The translations under genes were made by a program, and so were the position numbers. The notes under the pieces were generated by a model. That model did no database searches and was not told the DNA's origin. It worked only from the letters and a program-made list of their open reading frames with translations. From Endozoicomonas sp. 4G (GTDB taxonomy: Bacteria; Pseudomonadota; Gammaproteobacteria; Pseudomonadales; Endozoicomonadaceae), in contig NZ_CP082909.1 of assembly GCF_023822025.1 (NCBI RefSeq), positions 1,064,698 through 1,128,697 on the forward strand: DNA of 64,000 nucleotides, written 5' to 3'. This document shows positions 20,454 through 31,052 of the stretch, in pieces (the first letter of the stretch is position 1; every line of letters starts with the position of its first letter).

Positions 20454-20576
20454 ACAAGAACGCACCGGGCCAGCGAAAAAATACTGAATACCATCAAAGA
20501 TGAAAAAAAATAAACCATCAGCAAATTTAAGGTCTATTGTTAAGCCTTACCAATAAAATGTGGATCAAATCAAACA
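20454..20576 (+). repeat. Conserved block upstream of the Death-like family, copy 3
   Basis: Third copy of the upstream block described at 14447. It ends at the ATG of the 20577 gene. Confidence 0.75.
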
Positions 20577-23510
20577 ATGAAAGCAGTAAGACTTCTCCCT
20601 AAAACTCACCTGTTTCTGTTATTCATCCTGTCGGTCATTTTTCCGATTGCTGGTTACAGCGATGCTTATACTAACCTATTGAGCTGGGCAGGTTGGGGGA
20701 TTTCTTCCAAAGCCATTCAGACACCGGGTGAAATCAGCAAACTGTCGTTTAGAGGAACTCATCCGCCTCTCCATCTTACTTACGGTCTCAACACGGCTGA
20801 CCAGAGCAGCAAGACCATTTCTGAACTGGGGAACGATCAGTTTTATATCATTCAGAATGGTCAACCAGGCGAGCTGTTTAATGTTTGTTTCAGAACCCCG
20901 CCGGCATTATGGGCGGGAAATTTGCCCTCTCCCCCAGTCATTACAAAGCCAGCAGGCCAGGGTATGCCAGAGATACAAGACGGAGGAGTAAAGCTGGTTC
21001 CATTGGCACCTGACAGTGGTCGCTGGCAGTACCAGTACTCGGCCAGATGGCGTTTACCCACAGGTCATCAGTCGTTGCTTCTGACCGTTGAAGACAATAA
21101 TAATGGCTGGGTTATAGAGCCCCAATGCAGTGGTATTGTTTCAGAAAGCACTGCTTCACCGTCGTCTTTGAGCCGCAATACTTCCGATAACAAAAATAGA
21201 TCATCTGTTGATATCTTCTTTCGCAACACACAGGCTGAAAATAATCCTGACGACAATGGCCGTTTCAGCGGGCCTCTGGGAATACCCGATGCGCCTGTTG
21301 CTGCCGACAACAGCGAGCCATTCCCAAGCTATGGTGGCGGCGGTTTTGGAGGTAGCGATGATTTAGATTTCAAGAAAAGGCCGGGAGGAGGGAGGGCCCC
21401 TCTTTACGCGTTTGAATGGATGAGTGAGCTGTTCAGCAGAATCATCCTGGTGCCTGTCCCCGGCACTGACGGCCAGACTGTACAAAAACAGATTTGGGAT
21501 ACCCGAATCGTGCTCAACATCAAGCAGGGCTGGAATGAGCAGTCGATTATTATTTCTCAGGAACTCTGGAATAAGATAAGGGCTGCACGTCTTGAAAGGA
21601 GTACAGGGCTTTTTCTGGCATTGTCCGGAAACCCCGATAATCCCGAAGCGGTATTTGATCATTACCTGAGCAATAACCCGCCACAACCGCTTCAAACAGA
21701 AGACTACCAGGGTTATGAGCAGCAGGTGCTTATTTTAAATCCGAAACAATTACGCAGTGTATCCGTTTTTCCGGGCCACTGCCCCACTGGTGTCGGCTGC
21801 TCTGGAGGGACCAGTGAGGTTGAAAAGCAAATGGCTAACCTTAAGCCGCCCTCCTACACAGAATCTCAAGCACAAAAGTATGGTCGTCAATATTCAGGTG
21901 GCTACGGTGGTGGTAAAAAAAGTGGCGAAGACGATGGTTCAGGGGGGGCACCAAAAAAGGGGGTATGTCAGAGTTGTAAGAACCCTTATAAAACCATATA
22001 CGCCTTCAATATGTGCCAGGAATGCCTGGATCTTCAATCTGAAATGATTGAGCAGGAACCGACTAGAGAACCGCCTCCAGAAATAAAGCGAGGTGAGGCA
22101 ATTCCGATCTCTGTGGCAAAAGAGGTTGATACTTCAGCAGTCACTATATGTCAATGGTTCAAGCATTTGCGAGAACAGGCAGGAAATTATTTTTACCTTA
22201 GTGAATACTATAAATTGCCACAACTTTATAAGCTTTTAACTCATAGTTTTTTATTAGACAGGGATACGCTAAGTAAATTTCATTTAAAATGGTTAGAATT
22301 TTTAAGAGGCAATGTAGGACTCTATCAGCTTATTTCAGTAGTCGGTGAGTTGGCAAAATCTCAGGACGTCAAGAAGCATGTTGAGGTGGCGAGAATTATA
22401 AAGGCACTGGCTTTTTACAGGAGTGAATTTGAGAATGAAGATGCTCATGAACTGTTTGGAAACGGTTTGAAAGATTACTTAACGAGTAAAAATATTCTTC
22501 CACCGAATGATTCGGATCAAGCTTTGTATTCAGGATTGGATCCCCGACAGAAAGACGAGTTAATTAATTTTATTTATCAGATATTTAAGCAAACGGGTGA
22601 CGTGCTAAAAGAAGAAATGGTTCCATCGCAGTATAAAACAATGGTGATGTTTAATAGCTTGGCCAGAGAAGCTTTTGATAAGTTTCGTTTTGGTTTTCCG
22701 GTTATTAATAATGAGCAGTTAGAGGTTGTTGCGTGGGGCTTTGCGGTCAATCCTAATTATTCTTTTGTTAGTCTATTTAACAAGGCAAAATTACGTGATG
22801 GCCCTAATCGTCGAACACTTCAAGATCTTGCATTGACTATTACTGGCAATCCATTTGAAACTGAAAAAATCAGGGCTATGTTTACCGCTTTGGCTGTTAT
22901 TAGATCAATGTTTGGGGAACGTTCAAAAGCAATCTTCCCGAATCAGGATGCCTTATCACAAATATTAGTCTATGAACAACCTGAATTCTTAAGAACCTTT
23001 ACCATTACAGCCACAAGACAGCTTGTTGAGATACTGAGAGTGAGTGATCCTGAACAAAAAGACGAATTCATTCGGAATATGTTTTTGATCTTTGGCACGG
23101 TTCCTAAAGAACTGGCGGGTGAGCTGACTCAGCAATGGAATCCTGGGCTCGGTTCAGAAAAGCAAGCGGTTGCTCAGGCAGCGGCACATCCTCAGCATAA
23201 ACAATCAAAAAGAAACAATCAGGGTTCTTCCATAATCGACAATCGTTTACCAGATGAGCTATTGCTGGATCTTGCTGATGAACTAAGCATCCATTGGAAA
23301 TTGTTTGCCAGAAATACGGGTGATCTTAAAAAGGCTGTCATAGACAATATTGATGCTGATAACAATTTGGTTTATGACAAGGCAATAGAAATGCTGCATA
23401 GATGGCAACAAGTGAAGGGTAAAGTGACCTTTAGAGACTTACTGAGGGTTCTTGAAAAATCGAAATTCAATGGAATTAGGTTCAGCATAATAGAGCGTTA
23501 TGGTCTTTGA
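20577..23510 (+). CDS. Secreted protein with zinc motif and C-terminal Death-like domain, paralog 3
   Basis: This 977-residue member has the family layout: signal peptide, N-terminal domain, Gly-rich linker, four-cysteine motif (CQSC-x12-CQEC near 465), and a long helical region. The C-terminal segment (about 891-977) is the clearest Death-like match of the three: LADELSIHWKLFARNTG, an IDNID stretch, YDKAIEMLHRWQQ, then TFRDLLRVLEK. The basic stretch before it is weaker than in paralog 2. Relative to paralog 2 many substitutions are spread through the helical region, while the tail pattern is kept, which suggests it is functional. I recognise no enzymatic domain. An adaptor or decoy for host Death-domain complexes is an inference. 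Confidence 0.8.
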   Translation: MKAVRLLPKTHLFLLFILSVIFPIAGYSDAYTNLLSWAGWGISSKAIQTPGEISKLSFRGTHPPLHLTYGLNTADQSSKTISELGNDQFYIIQNGQPGELFNVCFRTPPALWAGNLPSPPVITKPAGQGMPEIQDGGVKLVPLAPDSGRWQYQYSARWRLPTGHQSLLLTVEDNNNGWVIEPQCSGIVSESTASPSSLSRNTSDNKNRSSVDIFFRNTQAENNPDDNGRFSGPLGIPDAPVAADNSEPFPSYGGGGFGGSDDLDFKKRPGGGRAPLYAFEWMSELFSRIILVPVPGTDGQTVQKQIWDTRIVLNIKQGWNEQSIIISQELWNKIRAARLERSTGLFLALSGNPDNPEAVFDHYLSNNPPQPLQTEDYQGYEQQVLILNPKQLRSVSVFPGHCPTGVGCSGGTSEVEKQMANLKPPSYTESQAQKYGRQYSGGYGGGKKSGEDDGSGGAPKKGVCQSCKNPYKTIYAFNMCQECLDLQSEMIEQEPTREPPPEIKRGEAIPISVAKEVDTSAVTICQWFKHLREQAGNYFYLSEYYKLPQLYKLLTHSFLLDRDTLSKFHLKWLEFLRGNVGLYQLISVVGELAKSQDVKKHVEVARIIKALAFYRSEFENEDAHELFGNGLKDYLTSKNILPPNDSDQALYSGLDPRQKDELINFIYQIFKQTGDVLKEEMVPSQYKTMVMFNSLAREAFDKFRFGFPVINNEQLEVVAWGFAVNPNYSFVSLFNKAKLRDGPNRRTLQDLALTITGNPFETEKIRAMFTALAVIRSMFGERSKAIFPNQDALSQILVYEQPEFLRTFTITATRQLVEILRVSDPEQKDEFIRNMFLIFGTVPKELAGELTQQWNPGLGSEKQAVAQAAAHPQHKQSKRNNQGSSIIDNRLPDELLLDLADELSIHWKLFARNTGDLKKAVIDNIDADNNLVYDKAIEMLHRWQQVKGKVTFRDLLRVLEKSKFNGIRFSIIERYGL

Positions 23511-23525
23511 CCGCTTGCCCTGAGC

Positions 23526-23652
23526 TAGTACGTCACTTCAATGAGTTTGATGTGAACAATCTACGTTCATCCTGAGCGGAGTCGAAGGATGTGGGCTCCG
23601 AACCAAAAATAAAGACCGTGCCCGGCACCCTTCGACTCCGCTCAGGGTGAAC
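23526..23652 (+). repeat. Dispersed palindromic element, about 127 bp
   Basis: It contains a perfect 18-bp inverted repeat, CCTGAGCGGAGTCGAAGG at 23571-23588 and its complement at 23629-23646, around a 40-base loop. The full unit recurs at 30902-31028 and, reversed, at 14336-14435. It sits just after a stop codon. Confidence 0.85.
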
Positions 23653-23716
23653 GGAGTTTGGGTGTCATTAATAGAGGGAACCCATCAATTACATTGAAAC
23701 CGCGTACTACGTTCAT

Positions 23717-23750
23717 CCTGAGCGGAGTCGAAGGGCGCTCAGGGTGAACG
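23717..23750. repeat. Partial palindromic element
   Basis: Another copy of CCTGAGCGGAGTCGAAGG (23717-23734) followed at once by GCGCTCAGG. It lies between the converging ends of the 20577 gene and fadH. Confidence 0.8.
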
Positions 23751-23760
23751 GAGCTTGGGA

Positions 23761-25899
<2,139 letters not shown>

Positions 25900-25904
25900 C
25901 TATC

Positions 25905-25944
25905 TGGACAGCGTCAAGATAAGGCGGTATGTTGACACTGTCAA
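25905..25944. promoter_or_regulatory. Paired candidate TetR-family operators
   Basis: A perfect palindrome TTGACACTGTCAA (25932-25944) and a near copy TGGACAGCGTCAA (25905-25917) are 27 bases apart in the gap between fadH and the TetR gene. Location and symmetry fit operators of the adjoining regulator. Which regulator binds them is inferred. Confidence 0.55.
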
Positions 25945-26008
25945 GATTGGGTATTCAGTTTCTGAGACAGGGCATCGCCTTTGAGTAACAATATGTCAGA
26001 GTAACAAT

Positions 26009-26626
26009 ATGTCAGCCAAGAAGAGCTACCATCACGGAGACTTACGACAAAGCCTGATTAATGAGGCGACCCGGATGATCGCCGGATCCGGCGTTGAGAA
26101 ACTCTCCATGCGCGGACTGGCTGAAAGTGTTGGGGTTTCCAGAACCGCCGCCTATCACCATTTCAAAGATAAGAATGAGCTTTTGTGTGCCATCGCAGAA
26201 CAAGGTTTTAATCACTGGTACCAGGTGCTGGGGAGCAGGTTGAGAGAGGTTCCTGACGATTTTGAAGCCTGGTTTCGTGAGTTTTCCCATGCCTACATCG
26301 ACTTTGCCCAGAATCATGCCGAGCAGTATGACCTGATGTTTGGCCGACCTATCTGGAAAAATGGGCAACCCACGGATGCGCTCAGGACCATCTCCTTTGA
26401 AACTTTTCAGCATTATGCAAACTTTGTTAAACAATGCCTGTCGAGCGATGGCTTCGGTCAGGATCAGGATGCCCTGCGGGTGGCCCAGGTCACCTGGGGC
26501 AGTTTGCACGGCCTGAGTCGTTTATTAATTGACGGTGTTTATCTGGACAAAGCTTCCATCAACAGCATGTGCGATACAGCGGCAAGGTTATTGGTGCAGA
26601 GCAGGGGGGTGTCAGGGCTGCTTTGA
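26009..26626 (+). CDS. TetR/AcrR-family transcriptional regulator
   Basis: The 205-residue protein has the usual TetR plan. An N-terminal helix-turn-helix at about residues 10-55 (MRGLAESVGVSRTAAYHHFKDKNELLCAI) is followed by a helical ligand-binding domain typical of the family. It faces fadH across a gap that holds two related palindromes, so it may repress fadH and itself in response to an acyl-CoA or similar ligand. That ligand is a guess from the neighbour. The first ATG in the region (25992) opens only a four-codon frame, and the same short sequence is repeated just before the real ATG. Its 3' end overlaps the convergent HD-domain gene by 15 bases. Confidence 0.85.
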   Translation: MSAKKSYHHGDLRQSLINEATRMIAGSGVEKLSMRGLAESVGVSRTAAYHHFKDKNELLCAIAEQGFNHWYQVLGSRLREVPDDFEAWFREFSHAYIDFAQNHAEQYDLMFGRPIWKNGQPTDALRTISFETFQHYANFVKQCLSSDGFGQDQDALRVAQVTWGSLHGLSRLLIDGVYLDKASINSMCDTAARLLVQSRGVSGLL

Positions 26627-27157
26627 TTCATCAAAGTTACGCCAGAACCGATGGGCGACCCTGATATCTTTTTGAGCCATGGAACGGCCTGTTGCGGTCA
26701 TCAGTTTCTCTTCGAACAGGTTCTGCACTTTCCGGGTTGCTGTCAGTGCCTGGTCGTAGGGGAGCTTTCTGACTTCGAGGTTACAGGCTAGCTCTCGGGT
26801 TATGCCGTAAGCTCCCATAAGGTCCATGGCGTCGGCATCAAAGACAACTTTTGCTTCTATGGGGGCGCTGTCGGAAATCAGATGAGGGCGGCAAAGCCTG
26901 ACAATCTCATAGAGCTGAGATTGAATAACGGGATTCAAGCCAGTCTCCTGCAACAGTTTGTCGAGTTGTTCCAGGTGATCATGGTATTGATGGAGCCAGG
27001 CGCCTGCTTCGACAAGAAAGGCATTCCCCGCTTCGGTCTGATTAATCTTCAGGGCGTATCTCACCACTCGCTCGCCATGCCTGAGGTTGTGGTAAGGGTC
27101 TTGCTGTTGATAAAAAACGCTGGCTTTTGCTTTTATTTCATTCAGGCAGTTCTGCAT
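26612..27157 (-). CDS. HD-domain phosphohydrolase-like protein
   Basis: The 181-residue product resembles small HD-superfamily proteins. YHNLRH near residue 22 gives the first metal His, GAWLHQYHDH near 52 gives a variant HD motif, and DADAMDLMG near 128 gives the final Asp. HD enzymes use metal ions to hydrolyse phosphates of nucleotides or related compounds. The second motif is HQYHD rather than a simple LLHD, so the substrate and even activity are uncertain. It is encoded downstream of artM on the same strand with a 21-base gap, so it may be cotranscribed with the arginine operon, although a functional link is not obvious. Confidence 0.7.
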   Translation of the reverse strand: MQNCLNEIKAKASVFYQQQDPYHNLRHGERVVRYALKINQTEAGNAFLVEAGAWLHQYHDHLEQLDKLLQETGLNPVIQSQLYEIVRLCRPHLISDSAPIEAKVVFDADAMDLMGAYGITRELACNLEVRKLPYDQALTATRKVQNLFEEKLMTATGRSMAQKDIRVAHRFWRNFDESKQP

Positions 27158-27178
27158 GGCTTGGCTCTGATCGGGTTT

Positions 27179-27859
27179 TTAGCGGGAAAATGCCAGGGCT
27201 TTGCGCTCTATCCATCTTACAATCAGTGTCAGGATACCCGTCAGTGTCAGGTAGATCAGCCCGGCCAGGGAGAACACGGTGAGTGTGTCGTAAGTCTGGG
27301 CGTTCAGGCGTGCGGCATAGCCCATGAGGTCCATCAGGGTGATGGTGCTGGCCAGAGACGTTCCTTTCATCACCAGAATCATTTCATTGCCATAGGCTGG
27401 CAGCGCCCTGCGAATCCCATGGGGCAGGATGATCCGGGTCAGCGCCTGCTGGCGGGTCATACCCAGCGCCATGGCGGCTTCCCATTCCCCGGCAGAGACT
27501 GAGTCAATGGCGCCCTTGAACAGTTGCGTGGAATAAGCCGCACTGTTCAGTGCCAGGGCCAGCATGGCGCAGAACCAGGGTTGGCTGAGCAATGACCATA
27601 ATACGGTTTCCTGCAGGATCGGGAACTGGGCCGGACCGTAATAAATCAGGAAAATCTGGATCAGCAGGGGGGTGCCGGTAAACAGCAGAATTTGCAATCG
27701 CACCAGCCAGGCCAGCGCTTTAATGCGCAAAGAAAGAATCAGAGTGAACAGCAATGACATAACCAGACCGAGCAGCAGGCTGGCAAACGTCAGCTTCAGG
27801 GTTGTCTGCAGACCTTTTAACAGCTGAGGCAGGTATTCGAGCAAGGATTCCAGCATCAT
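27179..27859 (-). CDS. artM: Arginine ABC transporter permease ArtM
   Basis: This inner-membrane permease works with ArtQ and ArtP to import arginine. The 226-residue sequence has the polar amino-acid permease layout, with several membrane helices, the coupling EAA-like loop (EWEAAMALGMTRQQALTRIILPHGIRRALP), and signature stretches TGTPLLIQIFLIYYGP and NSAAYSTQLFKGAI, close to enteric ArtM. The start overlaps the artQ stop (ATGA), indicating translational coupling. It is the last transport gene of the operon artP-artJ-artQ-artM, the same order as the enteric artPIQM cluster. Confidence 0.92.
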   Translation of the reverse strand: MMLESLLEYLPQLLKGLQTTLKLTFASLLLGLVMSLLFTLILSLRIKALAWLVRLQILLFTGTPLLIQIFLIYYGPAQFPILQETVLWSLLSQPWFCAMLALALNSAAYSTQLFKGAIDSVSAGEWEAAMALGMTRQQALTRIILPHGIRRALPAYGNEMILVMKGTSLASTITLMDLMGYAARLNAQTYDTLTVFSLAGLIYLTLTGILTLIVRWIERKALAFSR

Positions 27860-28518
27860 ACATTGACCGTCCTGATGTGTTGACTGGTTTTCTGCTTCAT
27901 TTTGTTCAGGCAGAACTGACTTATAAGGGTGATTATCAGGTAGATAGCGCCGGCAGTTGCATACCAGGTAAAAGGTTCATAAGTCTGGGATGACACCAGT
28001 TGAGCCTGGCGCAGCAGGTCAGTTACGCCGATTAAGGAGACCAGTGCCGTATCTTTTAGCAGCACCAGCCATTGGTTACCCAGCCCGGGCAGGGCATGAC
28101 GCCAGGCTTGGGGCAGTATTACCCGATAAAAGCAGCGAGCCGGGGCGATCCCCAAGGCTTTTGCCGCTTCTGACTGCCCCTTGGGAACGGCCATGAACGC
28201 CCCCCGCAGAGTCTGGCTGGCATAGGCTGAAAAGATCAGCGACAGGGCCAGGGTACCGGCTGTGAAAGGGCTGATTTCGATAAACTCATCGGTGAGTAGA
28301 AACAGCAGATGGGTCGAACCAAAGTAGACAAAAAAGACCACCAGGATTTCTGGCAGCCCTCTGATCAGGGTGACCCATGAAACGGACAGATATCTAAGCA
28401 ACCGGAAATGACTCAGCTCGCCCAGAGCCAGCAGGACAGCCAGCATCAGACCCAGAAGCAGGGAAGAGAGCGCCAGTCCCAGGGTCATCAGCGTTGCATT
28501 GAAGAAGAGCTCGAGCAT
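27856..28518 (-). CDS. artQ: Arginine ABC transporter permease ArtQ
   Basis: Second permease of the arginine importer, 220 residues. It has a hydrophobic first helix (LMTLGLALSSLLLGLMLAV), the GLPEILVVFFVYFG stretch, and the EAA-like coupling loop (SEAAKALGIAPARCFYRVILPQAWRHALP). The pair ArtQ-ArtM forms the membrane channel energised by ArtP. The stop codon overlaps the artM start, and artJ lies 63 bases upstream. Confidence 0.92.
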   Translation of the reverse strand: MLELFFNATLMTLGLALSSLLLGLMLAVLLALGELSHFRLLRYLSVSWVTLIRGLPEILVVFFVYFGSTHLLFLLTDEFIEISPFTAGTLALSLIFSAYASQTLRGAFMAVPKGQSEAAKALGIAPARCFYRVILPQAWRHALPGLGNQWLVLLKDTALVSLIGVTDLLRQAQLVSSQTYEPFTWYATAGAIYLIITLISQFCLNKMKQKTSQHIRTVNV

Positions 28519-28581
28519 GAATATAACGGTCTATCAGGTAATAGGGAGCTCGCAGGCCAATAGCAAGCGCGTATGGGAATT

Positions 28582-29346
28582 TTAGTCAAAGTACTTATCG
28601 TATATTTTTTGATAAGTGCCGTTTTCTTTCAGTTTTTCCAGAGCTGAATCTATTCTTTTTTTCAGGTCGTTATGTTTCCTGACCGCGATCCCATAGCCGA
28701 TGCCAAAGTATTCCGGATCCTTCACCACCGGGCCTACCTGTGCGTACTGACCTTCGCCTCTTTTTGCCAGCCATTCTTTGGCAACCGCCTTATCGGCAAA
28801 GACGGCATCAATCCGGCCACTGATCAAATCCAGAAAAGCGTTCTGAACCGAGTCGTAAGGACGAACTTTCACCCCCTGGCTCTCCAGTTTGTCGATCAGA
28901 TACTGCTGATGGGTGGAGCCGTTCTGAACGCCTACCGATTTGCCCTTGAGTGCTTTAACCGACGTGAGTCCCTCGTCCTTGTTGGCGATAAAGATGGCCG
29001 AGTTCTCATAGTAGGGGGTACTGAAATCGACTTCTTCGAGACGGTCCGGAGTAATGTCCATCCCTGAAATGACAGCGTCAAAGCGACGAAACTTGAGACT
29101 GGGAATCAGGCTGTCAAAGGGCTGGCTGCTGAATGTACATTCTGCTTTTAGTTCATTGCAGATGGCCCTGGCCAGATCAATATCGAAACCTTCCAGCTGA
29201 TTATCCTTACCCATGAACTCAAAAGGGGGGTAAGTGGGTTCTGTGGCAAAGCGGATCGTTTCAGCAGCCTGAGCCTGAACGCTCATGATCACTGTGGCAA
29301 CGGTCAGAACACTGGTTGCCAGAAGAGAAGCGAACATTTTTTTCAT
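28582..29346 (-). CDS. artJ: Arginine-binding periplasmic protein ArtJ
   Basis: The 254-residue protein has a Sec signal peptide ending at AQAAE and a family 3 solute-binding fold. Typical stretches are TYPPFEFMGKDNQLEGFDIDLARAIC, FDAVISGMDITPDRLEEVDFS and a C-terminal NGTYQKIYDKYF. It captures arginine in the periplasm and delivers it to ArtQM. Only one binding protein is encoded here, whereas Escherichia coli has two (ArtI and ArtJ). Preference among basic amino acids cannot be read from the sequence. Confidence 0.92.
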   Translation of the reverse strand: MKKMFASLLATSVLTVATVIMSVQAQAAETIRFATEPTYPPFEFMGKDNQLEGFDIDLARAICNELKAECTFSSQPFDSLIPSLKFRRFDAVISGMDITPDRLEEVDFSTPYYENSAIFIANKDEGLTSVKALKGKSVGVQNGSTHQQYLIDKLESQGVKVRPYDSVQNAFLDLISGRIDAVFADKAVAKEWLAKRGEGQYAQVGPVVKDPEYFGIGYGIAVRKHNDLKKRIDSALEKLKENGTYQKIYDKYFD

Positions 29347-29411
29347 ATTTTGATACTCCAGAAATCCTGAAAGTCTGCAAATAAGTTAGCAAAGGTGCAG
29401 GCTCCAGTGGG

Positions 29412-30206
29412 TCAATGTTCCAGATAGCTGCGGAAAGCCTCTGTCTGAGGTTGATTAAAGTGATCGGATGGCCCCTCTTCAACAATGTGGCCATTTTCAA
29501 GATAAATCACTTTGCTGGCAATTTTCCGGGCGAATTCCACTTCGTGGGTAACCACCACCTGGGTGATGCCGGACTGGCTCAGCTCCCTGATCACTTCGAC
29601 TACCTGATTGGTGATGGCGGGATCAAGGGCGGCAGTGGGCTCATCAAACAATAGGACATCGGGTGACAGCATCAGGGAGCGGGCAATAGCCACCCGCTGC
29701 TGCTGACCACCCGACAGTGAAGATGGCCAGGCATCGGCCTTTTCAGACAGGCCAACACGTTCCAGCAGTTCTCTGGCTTTGGTGGTGGCTTTTTCTTTGG
29801 GCATCCCCTGCACCACGGGCGCTTCAATCAGGTTGTTAAGTACCGTCATATGTGGCCAGAGATTGTATTGCTGAAACACCATGCCTACCTTGCGCCTCAG
29901 GGCGCAAGCCTGTTTGTTCAGGTGTTTGTTGTCGCCATCGCTGAAATTAAACGTCATATCCGCAATGCGCATGGTGCCCTTATCGGGGGTTTCCAGCAGG
30001 TTCAGCATGCGCAGCAGGGTGCTTTTACCGGCACCGCTGGCTCCCAGAAGAACCGTAGTTTCACCCCGGGGGATAGTAAAACTGATATCTTTAAGAACCT
30101 GTGTGGAGCCAAATGCTTTGCTTAGGCCCTCTACGACTATACCTTCTACAGCCATACCTTCTACAATCATGCCTTCTACGACCATGCCTTCTACGATCAT
30201 GCCCAT
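29412..30206 (-). CDS. artP: Arginine ABC transporter ATPase ArtP with repeated N-terminus
   Basis: ArtP hydrolyses ATP to drive arginine import. Seen: Walker [10 protein letters not shown] near residue 56, Q-loop [10 protein letters not shown], signature [14 protein letters not shown], Walker [13 protein letters not shown], and the H-loop VTHEVEF. The N-terminus is unusual: five 15-bp units each encode a (M/I)xVEG block, which pushes the normal start of the domain to about residue 25. Several of these blocks carry an ATG, so the true start is uncertain. I give the outermost (30206). The gene opens the art operon and is divergent from argR, with ARG boxes between them, so arginine-dependent repression by ArgR is likely. 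Confidence 0.92.
   Translation of the reverse strand: MGMIVEGMVVEGMIVEGMAVEGIVVEGLSKAFGSTQVLKDISFTIPRGETTVLLGASGAGKSTLLRMLNLLETPDKGTMRIADMTFNFSDGDNKHLNKQACALRRKVGMVFQQYNLWPHMTVLNNLIEAPVVQGMPKEKATTKARELLERVGLSEKADAWPSSLSGGQQQRVAIARSLMLSPDVLLFDEPTAALDPAITNQVVEVIRELSQSGITQVVVTHEVEFARKIASKVIYLENGHIVEEGPSDHFNQPQTEAFRSYLEH
30126..30200 (-). repeat. Five-copy 15-bp repeat multiplying the artP start codon
   Basis: Five 15-bp units related to GCCTTCTACGATCAT (plus-strand sense) encode successive (M/I)xVEG blocks. Three to four of them offer an in-frame ATG. Confidence 0.92.
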
Positions 30207-30286
30207 TGTCTCTGTGATTTCCGCCCCGTTGTGACCCTCTTCAGGGCTGACGGAATCCGTTGAGCATAGCCCGAACAGATCACCGC

Positions 30287-30316
30287 TTCACATGAAATTG
30301 GATTCTCTTATATAAT
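30287..30316 (+). promoter_or_regulatory. Candidate argR promoter
   Basis: TTCACA (30287-30292) and a perfect TATAAT (30311-30316) are 18 bases apart and point at argR. An ARG-box-like TGAAATTGGATTCT (30293-30306) fills the spacer. TTATATAA (30308-30315) is self-complementary, so it might also serve the divergent artP. Confidence 0.6.
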
Positions 30317-30339
30317 TGTGGGTAAAATCAAGCGGCAAG

Positions 30340-30353
30340 TGAATATTTATTCA
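30340..30353. promoter_or_regulatory. ARG box (ArgR operator)
   Basis: TGAATATTTATTCA is a perfect palindrome that matches the known ARG-box consensus. It lies about 20 bases past the predicted argR promoter start point and between argR and artP. This fits autorepression of argR and control of the art operon. Confidence 0.85.
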
Positions 30354-30431
30354 TTTTCTGCTTTTTATCGAGAGAAGACCGGGGTTTCTGGTCAGCAGTG
30401 TCGGGATTTTCAGGAGCAATACATAAAGATT

Positions 30432-30893
30432 ATGGCCAGTCAAAAACAGGAAGCACTGATTAAGGCTTTCAGGCAGCTGCTAAAAGAAGAGCGCTGCGGA
30501 TCCCAAAGCCAGATCGTTGAGCAGCTGCAGAGCCAGGGTTTTGACAATATCAGTCAGTCAAAAGTTTCCCGGCTGCTTTGTCGGCATGGTGCTGTTCGCG
30601 TCCGAAATGCCCGCAATGAACAAGTGTATTGTCTTCCCCCCGAACTGGGAAAAATGGATTCTAATATTGCGGTCAGGGATCTGGTGGAAGACGTTGCCAA
30701 CAATGGCATGTTGATTGTGATCAAAACCAGTCCGGGGGCTGCCCAGATGATTGCCCGGCTATTGGATTCCATCAGTCGCTCTGATGGTATCCTGGGTTGT
30801 GTAGCGGGCGACGATACTATTTTTGTCGCGCCTGTTTCTCCCGAAGACATTGATGCTCTCCAGGAAAGTATTGTCCAGCTGTTTATGCAGTGA
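30432..30893 (+). CDS. argR: Arginine repressor ArgR
   Basis: ArgR is a hexameric regulator that binds ARG boxes when arginine is bound. The 153-residue protein has a winged-helix N-terminal half ([20 protein letters not shown] ... [25 protein letters not shown]) and a C-terminal arginine-binding and oligomerisation half with [14 protein letters not shown] and [14 protein letters not shown] start at ATG 30432 because homology begins there. An AGGAG lies about 15 bases upstream, rather far. The open frame extends to 30318, but that part is not homologous and contains the ARG box. It is divergent from artPJQM, which it probably controls. Confidence 0.93.
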   Translation: MASQKQEALIKAFRQLLKEERCGSQSQIVEQLQSQGFDNISQSKVSRLLCRHGAVRVRNARNEQVYCLPPELGKMDSNIAVRDLVEDVANNGMLIVIKTSPGAAQMIARLLDSISRSDGILGCVAGDDTIFVAPVSPEDIDALQESIVQLFMQ

Positions 30894-30901
30894 CTTTAAT
30901 T

Positions 30902-31028
30902 TAGTGCGTCACCTCAATAAGTTTGATGTGAATAATCTACGTTCATCCTGAGCGGAGTCGAAGGATTTGGACTCCGAACCAACTATAAAGATCCTGCCAG
31001 TCACCCTTCGACTCCGCTCAGGGTGAAC
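30902..31028 (+). repeat. Dispersed palindromic element, copy after argR
   Basis: Near copy of the 23526-23652 element. The 18-bp arms CCTGAGCGGAGTCGAAGG (30947-30964) and their complement (31005-31022) are both intact. It lies between the converging argR and amidase genes. Confidence 0.85.
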
Positions 31029-31052
31029 GAAGGCTGTGGCTTTATCCTGCCT

